Notes: a model not told the origin generated them from the sequence alone. A stretch of 64,000 nucleotides of DNA from Tidjanibacter massiliensis (GCF_900104605.1 NZ_LT629960.1:124001-188000); one strand, 5' to 3'. Shown: positions 7,238-16,393, counted from the stretch's first letter. Translations and numbers: made by a program.

Positions 7238-9364
7238 ATGCGCGGTCTGAAATATAAAATCATAACGGTCCTTGCCGTGTTCGTTATGCCGTTCTGTGCG
7301 GAGGTTAGCGGACAGAGCTTCAATACGCTGAATCCCGGCATGGGCGATTTCAACGACATGAATTTCCAGACCCCCGGCGGCATTGGCGCCAATCCGTTCC
7401 AGACTGAGGAAGGGCCACTCGATTCGGCCAGGATGGATACCACCAAAAAGGAGCGCAAACCGCTGGAATCCTACTTCTTCAACGATTCGATACGTTCGCA
7501 GAACAACTTCGCGTGGAACATCAACATGTCCATGAACCGGATAGAGATGACGCGCATTGATACGATATTGTACGACTTTCAGGTGGATTATCCCTTCCTG
7601 AAGAAAGACGTAGGCGATGCCTATCTCGGCAATCTCGGGGCCCCCTCCATCCCGCTGGGGTTCTACGACCGTCCGCAGTTCCGGGATTTCCAGATGGCCC
7701 AGCCGCTCTACTCCTATCTTTACACTCCGGAGAGCGCCCCGTTCTACAATGTGAAGAAACCGCTTACCCAACTGGGGTACATCACCGCCGGACAGCGGCA
7801 GTATGCGGAGGAGAATATCTCCATTCTACACGCGCAGAACATCACTCCCTCGACGGGATTCAACGTGACGTATCATACGATGGGAACGCGCGGCATCTAC
7901 ATGAACCAGGCCACGCGCGATACGGATTTCTCGCTCGGCGTGTCGCACAACGGCAAACGGTATACCGGTTACGCCGGATATATCTTCAATACCATCCGTA
8001 TGCAGGAGAACGGCGGCGTAGTGGACGACTGGTATATCACGGGCGTGAAGAAGGAGCGCCCGTTCGAAATCCCCTTTATGTTATCGGATGCGAGAAATAT
8101 ATTGAAGAACAATACTTTCTATACCTTCCACAGTTACGGTATCCCGTTGCGCCGCCTGACCGACGACGACTTTTCGATGGCAGGCGTGCCGGCCATTTAC
8201 GTGGGATACTCGCTACAGTACGACAGTTGGAACAGGGTTTATACCGATACCTATTCCGGCATGCAGACCCCCAGTAAGGACGGCGGGTCGGCCGATGCGC
8301 CGGTACCGACGACGCCCTTTTACGAGCACTGGTATTTCAACGGTACCGCCTCGCGCGACTCGACCTTCGAATCGAAACTCTCCAACAGGCTGTTCGTCCA
8401 GCTCCAGCCCTGGGACCGGGATGCCATCGTGGGAACGGTGGATGCGGGGGTCGGATTGGATGCGCACCGTTATTACCAGTTCCGTCAGCAGGATTACCTG
8501 ACGGGCAATATGAAACCCGTCAAGAAGGAGAGTTTCTACGTTTACGGTGCGGTGGACGGCAAGTTCAAAAAGTATTTCCAATGGAACGGAAAGCTGCGGT
8601 ACGTGCCTCTGGGCTACCGACAGCATGACCTCGATGCCGAGGCCAATGCGACGCTCAGCGTCTATTTCAAGGAGCATCCCGTTTCGCTCACGGGAAGGTT
8701 CAGCTATTCGCTGCACGAGCCTTCCTACTGGAGCCAGACGTTTTCCTCTAACCATTTCATATGGAACAACTCCTTTCGGAAGGAGAATGAGACCCGTCTT
8801 GAGGTAAAGCTGACCGCCCCGACCGTCAATGCGGAGGCGGCCTTTTACCAGAGCGTGCTCGGCAACCGGGTGTATTACGGCGCGAATGCCATGCCCAGCC
8901 AGGCCCTGCATGCCGTCAGCGTGACGGGAGTGTATGCCAGGAAGGATTTCCGCATAGGCGGCCTTCATTTGAACCACAGGGTATTGCTGCAATGGAGTAC
9001 CGACCAGCAGGTAGTCCCCGTGCCTTTAGTCAGCGCCTATATCTCCTATTTCTTCGAGTTCGACGCCGTGCGCGACGTGCTGCGCCTCAAGATAGGGGTG
9101 GACGGGAGATATAATACCAAATATTACGCATTCGGGTACAATCCGGCGACCGGACAGTTCTACAACCAGCGGGCGCAGCAGATAGGCGGTTACCCGATGC
9201 TCGACGTGTACATTGCCGCCAAGTGGAAACGTATGCGTATCCTGCTGAAAGTGGCACATCTGAGCGAGGATTTCTTCAATACGAGGGAGTATTTCCAGGT
9301 ACTCCACTATCCGCTCAACAAGCGCGTATTCAAGATAGGCATCTCGTGGGGATTCTATGACTGA
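7238..9364 (+). CDS. Putative outer-membrane porin (Porin_10-like)
   Basis: A 708-residue exported protein. Residues 1-27 are a Sec signal (hydrophobic run VLAVFVMPFCAEVSG followed by QSF). The rest is rich in alternating aromatic/polar strands such as YYQFRQQDYL, FFEFDAVRDVL and YPMLDVYIAAKWKRMRI, and ends in a short strand terminating with Phe-Tyr-Asp (KIGISWGFYD). This pattern and length match the Bacteroidota putative porin family, which has no firmly known substrate. It lies in the outer membrane by inference. The start was chosen because the promoter box at 7208 lies between it and the earlier in-frame Met. Confidence 0.75.
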   Translation: MRGLKYKIITVLAVFVMPFCAEVSGQSFNTLNPGMGDFNDMNFQTPGGIGANPFQTEEGPLDSARMDTTKKERKPLESYFFNDSIRSQNNFAWNINMSMNRIEMTRIDTILYDFQVDYPFLKKDVGDAYLGNLGAPSIPLGFYDRPQFRDFQMAQPLYSYLYTPESAPFYNVKKPLTQLGYITAGQRQYAEENISILHAQNITPSTGFNVTYHTMGTRGIYMNQATRDTDFSLGVSHNGKRYTGYAGYIFNTIRMQENGGVVDDWYITGVKKERPFEIPFMLSDARNILKNNTFYTFHSYGIPLRRLTDDDFSMAGVPAIYVGYSLQYDSWNRVYTDTYSGMQTPSKDGGSADAPVPTTPFYEHWYFNGTASRDSTFESKLSNRLFVQLQPWDRDAIVGTVDAGVGLDAHRYYQFRQQDYLTGNMKPVKKESFYVYGAVDGKFKKYFQWNGKLRYVPLGYRQHDLDAEANATLSVYFKEHPVSLTGRFSYSLHEPSYWSQTFSSNHFIWNNSFRKENETRLEVKLTAPTVNAEAAFYQSVLGNRVYYGANAMPSQALHAVSVTGVYARKDFRIGGLHLNHRVLLQWSTDQQVVPVPLVSAYISYFFEFDAVRDVLRLKIGVDGRYNTKYYAFGYNPATGQFYNQRAQQIGGYPMLDVYIAAKWKRMRILLKVAHLSEDFFNTREYFQVLHYPLNKRVFKIGISWGFYD

Positions 9365-9433
9365 CGGCCGTGCGCGGGAGCGTGCGGTATCGGTTCCGTC
9401 GGAGCGGAAAAGCTGCCCGGAGAAATTTGATGA

Positions 9434-10792
9434 ATGTTTAAAAGACGAATATTGCCTGTCATGCTCTTCCTGCTGATCCTGTGCGAATGCGGTACGGGGG
9501 AGGGAGGAGGTGACGGCCGGAATTTCGCTGCGGGTTACGGCCGGCCGGTCAGGGTTTCGGCGGCTGCCGGCATACCGGGATGCTTCGTCGTAGGCGGAGA
9601 GCGTTACGGCTATTTCTGCGAACTGATGGAGGCGTATGCGGAGAACGGGGGACGGGAACTCGATTTTACCGCAGGGGTGTCTTCGGCCCGTATGTGGAAC
9701 AATCTCAGAAGCGGTTTGACGGATGTCGGTGTTGCGGTCTCTTCCGATGTGGAGGCCGGAGCGCTGTCGCTTCCGGTCAGGACGACCACCTATGTCATGC
9801 TTGCCGGAAGGGAGCGTCCGTGCGGCGGAACCGGTCTTTCCGGGACGGTCGGCAGCGGTCGGGTGGTGATGCCCGAAGGGTTTACCCGTACGGCGAGTTA
9901 TGCCGGGTTGCTCGATTCGCTTGCCGGTGCGCAGTTGTACATCTCGCCGCTGAATGTATATGAACTCGCTGCGGGGCTTGCCCGCGGAGAGTCCGACTTT
10001 CTGATATGCGAGCAGGGGGAAGCGGCCGTGGTAGGGGAGTTTGTCCCGGGATTGGCGACCGTCTATGAATTTGCGGAACGGGTGGACATCAGCATGGTCT
10101 TTTCGCCCGAAAATCCTGCCCTGTATTACGATTTCGTACGTTGGTTCGGCGGATACAGCCGGACGGAGGAGTATGCCGCGCTGTGCGATGTCTACTCCGG
10201 CCGGGGAAATGGCCGGTGTTTCGGCGGTGCGGAGGGTGACCGCCGTGTGCCGAACGGCATCTCGGTATGGGACGGCATGATACGGGAGGTCGGTATGCGG
10301 GAGGGGGTGGATTGGCGCCTGCTGTCGGCTATCGCTTACAAGGAGTCGCGTTTCCGGCATAATGTCGTGTCGCCGAGCGGGGCCTGCGGACTGATGCAGA
10401 TAATGCCCGTCACGGCCCGCCATTTCAAGATAGACCAGCGGAGACTCTCCGACCCGGAGGTGAACATCACGCTGGCGGCGAAACTCATCAAAAGCATCGA
10501 CGAATCGCTGGGATTTGCGGAGGGCACTCCCGACGAGTCGCGCCTCAGCATCATTCTGGCCGCCTATAACTGCGGAATAGGGACAGTCCGGGATGCCCGC
10601 CGGCTCGCCCGGGCCGAAGGGGAGAATCCCGATTCGTGGGAGGCTGTGTCGCGCTGCCTCGCCCTGATGGGCGACGGTGACTATATGTGCGATTCGGTGA
10701 CCTATCGCCGTTTCAGCGGATACGGCGAGACGCTCGCTTTCGTGGATGGTGTCAAACAGAAATATTATACCTATCGGAAAGTGGTCGAGTGA
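9434..10792 (+). CDS. MltF-like lytic transglycosylase lipoprotein with solute-binding domain
   Basis: A 452-residue lipoprotein. The signal LFLLILCEC puts the lipid-modified Cys near residue 17-19. Residues about 35-265 resemble the periplasmic solute-binding fold that precedes the catalytic domain in MltF. Residues about 285-400 are an SLT lytic transglycosylase domain: IAYKESRFRHN with the catalytic Glu, then SGACGLMQIMP, and later LAAYNCGIGTV. Such enzymes cleave the peptidoglycan glycan strand to 1,6-anhydro products during wall turnover. It starts 69 bp after the porin gene, so cotranscription is possible. Confidence 0.85.
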   Translation: MFKRRILPVMLFLLILCECGTGEGGGDGRNFAAGYGRPVRVSAAAGIPGCFVVGGERYGYFCELMEAYAENGGRELDFTAGVSSARMWNNLRSGLTDVGVAVSSDVEAGALSLPVRTTTYVMLAGRERPCGGTGLSGTVGSGRVVMPEGFTRTASYAGLLDSLAGAQLYISPLNVYELAAGLARGESDFLICEQGEAAVVGEFVPGLATVYEFAERVDISMVFSPENPALYYDFVRWFGGYSRTEEYAALCDVYSGRGNGRCFGGAEGDRRVPNGISVWDGMIREVGMREGVDWRLLSAIAYKESRFRHNVVSPSGACGLMQIMPVTARHFKIDQRRLSDPEVNITLAAKLIKSIDESLGFAEGTPDESRLSIILAAYNCGIGTVRDARRLARAEGENPDSWEAVSRCLALMGDGDYMCDSVTYRRFSGYGETLAFVDGVKQKYYTYRKVVE

Positions 10793-10930
10793 TGGGATTC
10801 GTGCGGTGCCTGCTCCTGTACGGTCCCATGGAGGACTGCCGTCCGGCAGGAATTTTGAAGGAAAGAGGGGAACCCCGTGTTTTTAGGCCCGATATTCGTC
10901 GGCCGAGGCGGCTGTTTTGAGTAAAAATTA

Positions 10931-10939
10931 TACATTTGC
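10931..10939 (+). promoter_or_regulatory. -7 box for the TPM-lemA pair
   Basis: TACATTTGC matches TAnnTTTGC and lies 27 bp before the start codon of the TPM-domain gene. A -33 box at the right distance is not obvious. Confidence 0.5.
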
Positions 10940-10966
10940 ATCGTATGTTGCGTAATCGCTTCTGAT

Positions 10967-11866
10967 ATGCGGAAATTGTTTGTCATCCTATTGTTCGCCT
11001 TTTGTGCTGCGAATACCCTCTTCGGTAGTTCGCGAGCCTATCGCGTGGAGGATATTCCCAATGTGCAGGCGGCCGACCGAACCCGCTTCGTCAGCAACCC
11101 CGACGGGCTGCTGTCGCAGTCGGCGGTTTACCGCATCGACACCATGCTCTATTCGCTGAAGGAGAGCGGCAGGGCCCAGGTCGTTGTCGTGGCCGTGAAC
11201 TCCATCGGGGATGAAGTACCCTTCGACTTTCTGCAGCAGCTCGTTACGCGCTGGGGAGTGGGGCGCAAGGAGGCGGATGACGGGCTCGGCATTCTGCTCG
11301 TCGTCGACCAGGGAGCGATAGAGATACAGACCGGATACGGTCTCGAAGGCGACCTGCCGGATGCCCTGTTGAAGAGGATAATCAATAATTATATGCTGCC
11401 GGCCTTCCGGGAGCGCGACTGGGACCGCGGGATGACGGAGGGAGTCGCCGCCATCGCCGGCGTGCTCAACGGCCGGCCGCCTGCGGAACTCTCCGAGGAC
11501 GACGGCGGGGCGATTGGCATGCTCTTCTTTTTCTTCGGCGTGCCGCTTCTTGTTATCATTATCGCCCTCGTGTTCGCCGGACGTTGTCCGCGCTGTCACA
11601 AGCGGACGCTGAAGCGTGTCGGTACCGAGGTCATCTCCCGGACGAGGAATGAGGTGGTGGAGGAGACCACCTACGTCTGCCGCAACTGCGGTTATGTGGT
11701 GAAGCGGCGGAGCAGCGACCACAGCGGCGGAGGCGGCACGGGCGGTATGATAATAGGCGGAGGTCTCGGCGGTATGCTGGGCGGTATGGGCGGTCACGGC
11801 GGCGGATTCGGAGGAGGTTTCGGCGGCGGCAGTTTCGGCGGCGGCGGTGCCCGCGGAAGTTTCTGA
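10967..11866 (+). CDS. TPM-domain membrane protein with zinc ribbon and glycine-rich tail
   Basis: A 299-residue protein. Residues 1-24 form a signal segment. Residues about 40-165 are a TPM domain (VSNPDGLLS; RWGVGRKEADDGLGILLV; IQTGYGLEGDLPD). A transmembrane helix follows (about 180-203), then a cytoplasmic zinc-ribbon-like segment with CPRC and CRNC pairs, and a tail of Gly-rich repeats ending GGGSFGGGGARGSF. The architecture matches YgcG-type proteins, commonly encoded beside LemA, as here (63 bp upstream of lemA). TPM domains in this family have been linked to photosystem repair and acid phosphatase activity in other lineages. The function here is unknown. Confidence 0.83.
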   Translation: MRKLFVILLFAFCAANTLFGSSRAYRVEDIPNVQAADRTRFVSNPDGLLSQSAVYRIDTMLYSLKESGRAQVVVVAVNSIGDEVPFDFLQQLVTRWGVGRKEADDGLGILLVVDQGAIEIQTGYGLEGDLPDALLKRIINNYMLPAFRERDWDRGMTEGVAAIAGVLNGRPPAELSEDDGGAIGMLFFFFGVPLLVIIIALVFAGRCPRCHKRTLKRVGTEVISRTRNEVVEETTYVCRNCGYVVKRRSSDHSGGGGTGGMIIGGGLGGMLGGMGGHGGGFGGGFGGGSFGGGGARGSF

Positions 11867-11929
11867 CCGGGAACATAGGATAAACTTGGATTTACAGAAC
11901 ATAAGACATCAATTAAAATTCGGAAAACA

Positions 11930-12511
11930 ATGAAGAAAGGATGGATAATCGCGATAGCCATCGTGGCCGTACTGGTCATCTGGTTCGCAACGGGGTATAA
12001 CTCGCTCGTGAAGCAGGAGGAGGGAGTGAAGACTGCATGGTCGCAGGTGGAGAACCAGTATCAGCGGCGCAGTGACCTGATACCCAATCTTGTGAATACG
12101 GTCAAGGGGTATGCGTCGCATGAGTCCGAAACCCTTGAGGGTGTGGTGGCTGCCCGTGCGCGTGCCACGCAGACGACCATAGATGCCGACAATCTGACGC
12201 CGGAGGCCATCGAGAAATACCAGGCCGCGCAGGGCGAACTGACCGCTGCACTCGGCCGCCTGCTGATGATACAGGAGAACTATCCCGACCTGAAGGCCAA
12301 CCAGAATTTCTCCGAGCTGCAGGCACAGCTCGAAGGGACGGAGAACCGTATCGCTACCGAACGCCGCAATTTCAACGAGGCGGCGCGGGCTTACAATACA
12401 CGGGTACGCCGCTTCCCGACCAATATCATAGCGGGACTGTTCGGATTCGGACAGTATCCCTATTTCGAAGCGGCTGAAGGCAGTGCGACGGCTCCGGTAG
12501 TGGAGTTTTAG
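11930..12511 (+). CDS. lemA: LemA family protein
   Basis: A 193-residue protein with an N-terminal membrane anchor (WIIAIAIVAVLVIWFATGYN, residues 5-24) and a long helical domain. The LemA signature is intact: SLVKQEEGVKTAWSQVENQ, QRRSDLIPNLVNTVKGYA, and later ENQ/TEN-R-I-ATERRNFNEAARAYN. The exact molecular role of LemA is unsettled. It forms a conserved pair with the TPM-domain gene just upstream, and the two are probably cotranscribed. Confidence 0.92.
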   Translation: MKKGWIIAIAIVAVLVIWFATGYNSLVKQEEGVKTAWSQVENQYQRRSDLIPNLVNTVKGYASHESETLEGVVAARARATQTTIDADNLTPEAIEKYQAAQGELTAALGRLLMIQENYPDLKANQNFSELQAQLEGTENRIATERRNFNEAARAYNTRVRRFPTNIIAGLFGFGQYPYFEAAEGSATAPVVEF

Positions 12512-12642
12512 TACGGCCGTCGGCCTCGGGACGAAAGGGAGGACTTGTCGGGTGCGGCCGGTCGGCCGTGCCCGATGTCTTCGATGTCCCGGCCGGAACC
12601 TTTTTTCACCGGAACGGCAGCCGGCTGTCCGGACGGAAACGA

Positions 12643-13668
12643 ATGGATGAAAAAGAGATGGACGAAATGAATAGAGGAGGCGGAAAGGTTCGCGGCCCTG
12701 CGGCGGAGACCGGCGAACCGGCCTCCGGAAAACGGCACGGCCCTGCGCATGGAGGACATGCCCACAGCCATGCCCATGCGGAGCCGCTCGACCATCTGAA
12801 CAGGGCGTTCTTGGTCGGTATTGTACTGAATGTGGCGTATGTCGTCGTCGAGCTCGCTGCCGGTTTTTTTCTGAACTCCGTATCGCTGATTTCCGATGCA
12901 GGTCATAACCTGAGCGATGTGGTCAGCCTCGTATTGGTACTGCTGGCCTTCAAACTGGCACGGGTAAAACCCAATTCGAAATATACGTACGGATACAAGA
13001 AGAGTACGGTGCTCGTTTCGCTGCTGAATGCCTGCATCCTGCTCGTCGCGGTCGGTGTCATCGTCTGGGAGAGTATCGGCAAACTGCGCGAACCGCATCC
13101 CGTCGAAGGGGGTGCCATTGCGTGGGTGGCCGGCGTCGGCATCGTGATAAATGCCTTTACTGCATGGCTTTTCATGAAAGACCGTAAGCGCGACCTGAAT
13201 GTCAAGGGAGCTTTCCTGCACATGGCGGCCGATGCCCTTGTTTCACTCGGTGTGGTGGTATCGGGTATCGTGATAAGCGCGACCGGCTGGTATGTCATCG
13301 ACCCGATAATAGGGCTCGTGATAGCTGCCGTCATACTCGTTTCCACGACGCATCTGCTGTTCGACAGCCTGCGGCTTTCGCTCGATGGGGTGCCGTCCGG
13401 AGTCGTTGCTCCCGAGGAGCTGCGCCGCCGAATCATGGAAGCGGAGCCGGCCGTACACGACATTCACCACATTCATATATGGGCATTGAGTACGACTGAG
13501 AATGCGCTGACCGCGCATGTGGTGATAGATTCGGCCGAAGAAGAGGGCCGGGTGAAGGCGGCTGTGAAACACGATTTGGCCGAAATGGGTATCACGCATT
13601 CTACGCTCGAATTCGAGTATCCCGGCGGTAATGCCTGCTCGGCGGGAGAGTGCCATTCCTGTCGGTAA
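12643..13668 (+). CDS. Cation diffusion facilitator (CzcD/ZitB-type zinc exporter)
   Basis: A 341-residue inner-membrane CDF antiporter, likely exporting Zn or another divalent metal in exchange for protons. A His-rich N-terminal tract (HGPAHGGHAHSHAHAE, about residues 33-48) precedes six hydrophobic segments. The metal-site signature SDAGHNLSD in TM2 and the SLGVV-SG segment with the HMAADAL site in TM5 are intact. The C-terminal domain contains HIHIWAL and ends with a Cys/His-rich tail (CSAGECHSC). The start at 12643 was preferred because the 25 residues before it in the open frame look non-coding. Confidence 0.9.
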   Translation: MDEKEMDEMNRGGGKVRGPAAETGEPASGKRHGPAHGGHAHSHAHAEPLDHLNRAFLVGIVLNVAYVVVELAAGFFLNSVSLISDAGHNLSDVVSLVLVLLAFKLARVKPNSKYTYGYKKSTVLVSLLNACILLVAVGVIVWESIGKLREPHPVEGGAIAWVAGVGIVINAFTAWLFMKDRKRDLNVKGAFLHMAADALVSLGVVVSGIVISATGWYVIDPIIGLVIAAVILVSTTHLLFDSLRLSLDGVPSGVVAPEELRRRIMEAEPAVHDIHHIHIWALSTTENALTAHVVIDSAEEEGRVKAAVKHDLAEMGITHSTLEFEYPGGNACSAGECHSCR

Positions 13669-13676
13669 CCGGTATC

Positions 13677-13720
13677 ATAAGCAGCGGGCTGCACCTGTTC
13701 AGGTGCAGCCCGCTGCTTAT
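13677..13720. terminator. Perfect 21-bp hairpin after the CDF gene
   Basis: Positions 13677-13697 are the exact reverse complement of 13700-13720, with only TT between. There is no strong T-run on either strand. It lies 9 bp after the CDF stop codon and probably separates it from the following low-GC patch. Confidence 0.65.
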
Positions 13721-13902
13721 TCGATTCCTATGCCGAACAGCTCGTCCTGCATGATTGCTGCGGGGTATTTTCCTTTGTCTTCCCTTTTGGTGATTATGAG
13801 CTTTTCGGGTAGGTGAATGTCGATGGACGAACGAAACAGTGCAGCCGAAAGGACATCCGGTAGGAATGAATGGTGCCCGGCATCGCAGTGCCCTATCTTC
13901 AC
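13717..13902 (-). pseudogene. Possible small ORF or gene remnant
   Basis: A 61-residue frame on the minus strand ends inside the hairpin at 13717. Its C-terminal half (LPEKLIITKREDKGKYPAA onward) has the composition of a real protein, while the N-terminal part does not. I do not recognise a family. It could be the 3' remnant of a decayed gene, or chance. Confidence 0.2.
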
Positions 13903-14125
13903 ATATACTCAGGGGGCCGGCTGTGCCCGAGCGCCGTAAAATTGTATAAAGGACAGAAGTTACGGCAAGTTTTACCGACGCAGGCAGGAAGGTGTCGGAG
14001 TTTTTCCTATCTTTATAATTGGAAGATATTTTGGAAGATTTCGCAACGGCGATGCAACGAAACGGCAACGCTTTGCGTCTAACAATAAAAGACAGGAGAA
14101 ACCATTAACCTGAACACATATACGT
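13721..14125. other. AT-richer intergenic patch
   Basis: About 400 bp with lower GC than the flanks. Apart from the possible minus-strand remnant above, it contains only the leader of the hypothetical lipoprotein gene. A TATCTTTAT sequence near 14007, one base off a -7 box, may be that gene's promoter, with a leader of over 100 nt. Confidence 0.35.
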
Positions 14126-14572
14126 ATGAAAAAAAGAATATTCTTTACGATTGTCGGATGCCTGACTGCATTAGGCATTATTTCTTGTCATCCGGATTAT
14201 ACACATTATACGCACTATACTTATATCAATCAGACGGCTTCGACGATTACGATTGAATGCTATTACGGCCGTGTGCCGGATGATGAAATCGTCAATCCGG
14301 AGGATTTGTACAAAACGCTTACGATATTGCCCGGAGAAGAAAACACAATAGTATTTAGTGGTAAGACTTTCGTAGAACCTTTCGGCTGGCTAAATACATC
14401 CAGAGTGTATTTGCTGGTTGAAAACGAAAAGGTAAAAGTTTTTGAACGGGGAGCAACAAACAACTTGTTGAGAGAGAAGACCTATACGCTCACGTCGGCA
14501 AGCGATACCGTCCTCCATTACGAATATGTCTTTACCGACGATTATTTCAAGGACGGAGAACCGATAGAATAA
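14126..14572 (+). CDS. Hypothetical lipoprotein
   Basis: A 148-residue protein I cannot assign to a family. Residues 1-21 are a lipoprotein signal (FFTIVGCLTALGIISC, lipid-modified Cys at 21). The mature N-terminus carries a tandem Tyr-Thr-His run (YTHYTHYTYINQ). The remainder alternates beta-prone segments (ASTITIECYYG, SRVYLLVENEKVKVFERGA, DTVLHYEYVFTDDYF), suggesting a small all-beta fold. Base composition is clearly AT-richer than neighbours, hinting at acquired or fast-evolving DNA. It stands alone between two hairpins, with a good terminator 25 bp downstream. Confidence 0.7.
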   Translation: MKKRIFFTIVGCLTALGIISCHPDYTHYTHYTYINQTASTITIECYYGRVPDDEIVNPEDLYKTLTILPGEENTIVFSGKTFVEPFGWLNTSRVYLLVENEKVKVFERGATNNLLREKTYTLTSASDTVLHYEYVFTDDYFKDGEPIE

Positions 14573-14596
14573 TATTTTCAGACTTTTATATGACAG

Positions 14597-14630
14597 GCGG
14601 AGCGATATTTTGTCGCTCCGCTTTGTTTTT
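14597..14630 (+). terminator. Intrinsic terminator of the hypothetical lipoprotein gene
   Basis: A 9-bp perfect stem (14597-14605 with 14613-14621) around a 7-nt loop, followed by TTTGTTTTT. Confidence 0.85.
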
Positions 14631-14832
14631 ATGATAATTTTCTGTATATTTAACTATCATCGTGTGGGTATGGAAGAGTTCCGGTTTGTGCCTGCCATTC
14701 AACGCCGGTCGGATTGGGATTATGCAAAACATACAAGACCGATTCCGGAAATCATCGTCTTCTTCTCTCCTGTCAACTTTCCAGTTTCCTATGCCATGAA
14801 CGATGCAAGGCTGTACGGGCCGCGCGGGCGGA

Positions 14833-15126
14833 TTACTTGGCGATGATGTTGGAGACGACGTTCATGCCGAGCAGCTCGTTCAGCCGATGACGGAGTTCGG
14901 TACGCCGCATGAAGATGTCGTGGCGTGCCACGGAAGAGGTAAGGGCCACGTAGAGTACGCCGTTGCGCATGGTCAGCGACCGCGTAAGCGACGCGGCGCC
15001 GGGGCCGACGACTTCCGGCCACAGGTCGGGTATCCGCGCCTCGGCAAGCCGTCGCATCCTCGTCGGGTTCTCCTCGACGAATCCCGACCAAAGTTCGCCT
15101 ATGCTCATCGGTCTGCTCCGCCTCAT
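14833..15126 (-). CDS. DUF721 protein (DciA-like)
   Basis: A 97-residue DUF721 protein. Motifs are an IGELW start region, IPDLWPEVVGP (the conserved Trp segment), and TRSLTMRNGVLYVALTSSVARHDI followed by a C-terminal helix. In other bacteria, DUF721/DciA proteins help load the replicative helicase DnaB. Bacteroidota lack DnaC, so that role is plausible here but not shown. Its start overlaps the recF stop by 4 bp (15123-15126), indicating translational coupling, and a dnaB gene lies elsewhere in this window. Confidence 0.8.
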   Translation of the reverse strand: MRRSRPMSIGELWSGFVEENPTRMRRLAEARIPDLWPEVVGPGAASLTRSLTMRNGVLYVALTSSVARHDIFMRRTELRHRLNELLGMNVVSNIIAK

Positions 15127-16235
15127 GCTTCCCTCCTCTCCTCGGTTATCTCGCCCTCCTCCACGGTGAAAAGCGTATAACGTGCTCCGCAGTTGTCGAG
15201 TATGGAGGTCAGCCGCGTATGGTTGCAGTCGGAGATGACGGTCTGTCCGAAACTTCCGTCTCCGACGAGGGTGATGAGCGCTTCGAGACGCGAAGCGTCC
15301 AGCTTGTCGAATAAATCGTCGAGAAGCAGGATGGGGCGTTCGCCGGTCTCTTCCGCGATGATGGCGTGCTGCGCCAGTTTCAGTGCTATCAGGAATGATT
15401 TCTGCTGCCCCTGCGAACCGTATTTCTTCAACGGATATCCGCCGATGCGCATGACCATGTCGTCGCGGTGGACACCGCTTGTAGTGAACTGGTTCGCGAT
15501 GTCCCTGTCGCGTGCCGCCGCCAGCACCTCGCCGAACGTGGCGCCGTTCAGCTCGGAGCGGTAGGAGAGCTCCACTTTTTCGCGGTCACCCGATATGGCG
15601 CGGTAATGCCGTGCGACGATTGGACCGAGTTTCTCTATCGTTTCCGCTCTTTTGGCATGTATTACCCTGCCGTGCGCCTCCAACTGCATGTCGAATACTT
15701 CGAGCAGGTCGCCCTGTGCGGCGGAGCGGAGCTGCTTGAGCAACCGGTTCCGTTCGGCGAGCGCATGGTTGTAACGGATGAGTGCGTTGAGGTATTCCCG
15801 GTCGTTTTGCGAAATGAACGAGTTGAGCCATTTGCGCCGTTCGTCAGCGGCGTCGCTGACGAGAAAGATGTCGGCCGGAGATACGATGACCGTGGGAACC
15901 GCACCGATGTGTTCGGAGAGCCGTTCGTACTCCTTGCCGTTGCGTTTGAGCGTCTTGCCGCCGTTGCGCTTGAACGAGCAGGTCACCGTTTCGTGGCGGC
16001 CGCCGTCCGACAGATACTCCCCGTTGAGCAGAAAGAACTCTTCGCCGTGGCGCACGCTCTGCCCGTCGGTCATGGCAAGCGAACTTTTGCACATCGCCAG
16101 ATACCATACGGCGTCTATCACGTTGGTCTTGCCGGCCCCATTGCGTCCCGTGAAGCAGTTGATGCCCGGAGCGAGTTCGAGGTCGGCCTGTGCTATGTTT
16201 TTGAAGTTCAGCAGCGACAGTTTGCGGATATACAT
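15123..16235 (-). CDS. recF: DNA replication and repair protein RecF
   Basis: RecF, an SMC-like ATPase, directs RecA loading at single-strand gaps with RecO and RecR. The 370-residue protein has the Walker A GRNGAGKTN at about residues 30-38 after LLNFKNIAQAD, the YGSQGQQKSFLIALKLAQ signature, and Walker B LLLDDLFDKLD. The family start MYIRKLSLLNFKN is used, with a -7 box 34-42 bp upstream. It is the first gene of a two-gene unit with the DUF721 gene and is divergent from the TPR gene. Confidence 0.96.
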   Translation of the reverse strand: MYIRKLSLLNFKNIAQADLELAPGINCFTGRNGAGKTNVIDAVWYLAMCKSSLAMTDGQSVRHGEEFFLLNGEYLSDGGRHETVTCSFKRNGGKTLKRNGKEYERLSEHIGAVPTVIVSPADIFLVSDAADERRKWLNSFISQNDREYLNALIRYNHALAERNRLLKQLRSAAQGDLLEVFDMQLEAHGRVIHAKRAETIEKLGPIVARHYRAISGDREKVELSYRSELNGATFGEVLAAARDRDIANQFTTSGVHRDDMVMRIGGYPLKKYGSQGQQKSFLIALKLAQHAIIAEETGERPILLLDDLFDKLDASRLEALITLVGDGSFGQTVISDCNHTRLTSILDNCGARYTLFTVEEGEITEERREA

Positions 16236-16268
16236 GTGCGGACGGGATGCGTTATGTGCAACTTTCCC

Positions 16269-16277
16269 TCAAAGGTA
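16269..16277 (-). promoter_or_regulatory. -7 box for recF
   Basis: The minus strand reads TACCTTTGA, a TAnnTTTG match, ending 34 bp before the recF ATG. Confidence 0.5.
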
Positions 16278-16384
16278 GCGATTCCCGCGGGATTTATGAA
16301 ATGCGTGTTCCGGTACGGCGCCGGAAAAGGGCGCTGCCGGGAAAATTTATTGCAGCCGCCGTCATGTTTTTTCGTAAAAAGGTG

Positions 16385-16393
16385 TATTTTTGT
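16385..16393 (+). promoter_or_regulatory. -7 box for the TPR membrane protein gene
   Basis: TATTTTTGT matches TAnnTTTG. The leader to the start codon at 16479 would be about 80 nt. Confidence 0.45.

Noticed and set aside
11700-11866. Repetitive GGC/GGT DNA
   Set aside because: This is the coding of the Gly-rich tail of the TPM-domain protein, not a DNA repeat with its own role.
14610-14846. A 78-residue plus-strand frame after the orphan lipoprotein
   Set aside because: It begins inside the terminator hairpin and runs into the end of the DUF721 gene; there is no conserved look.
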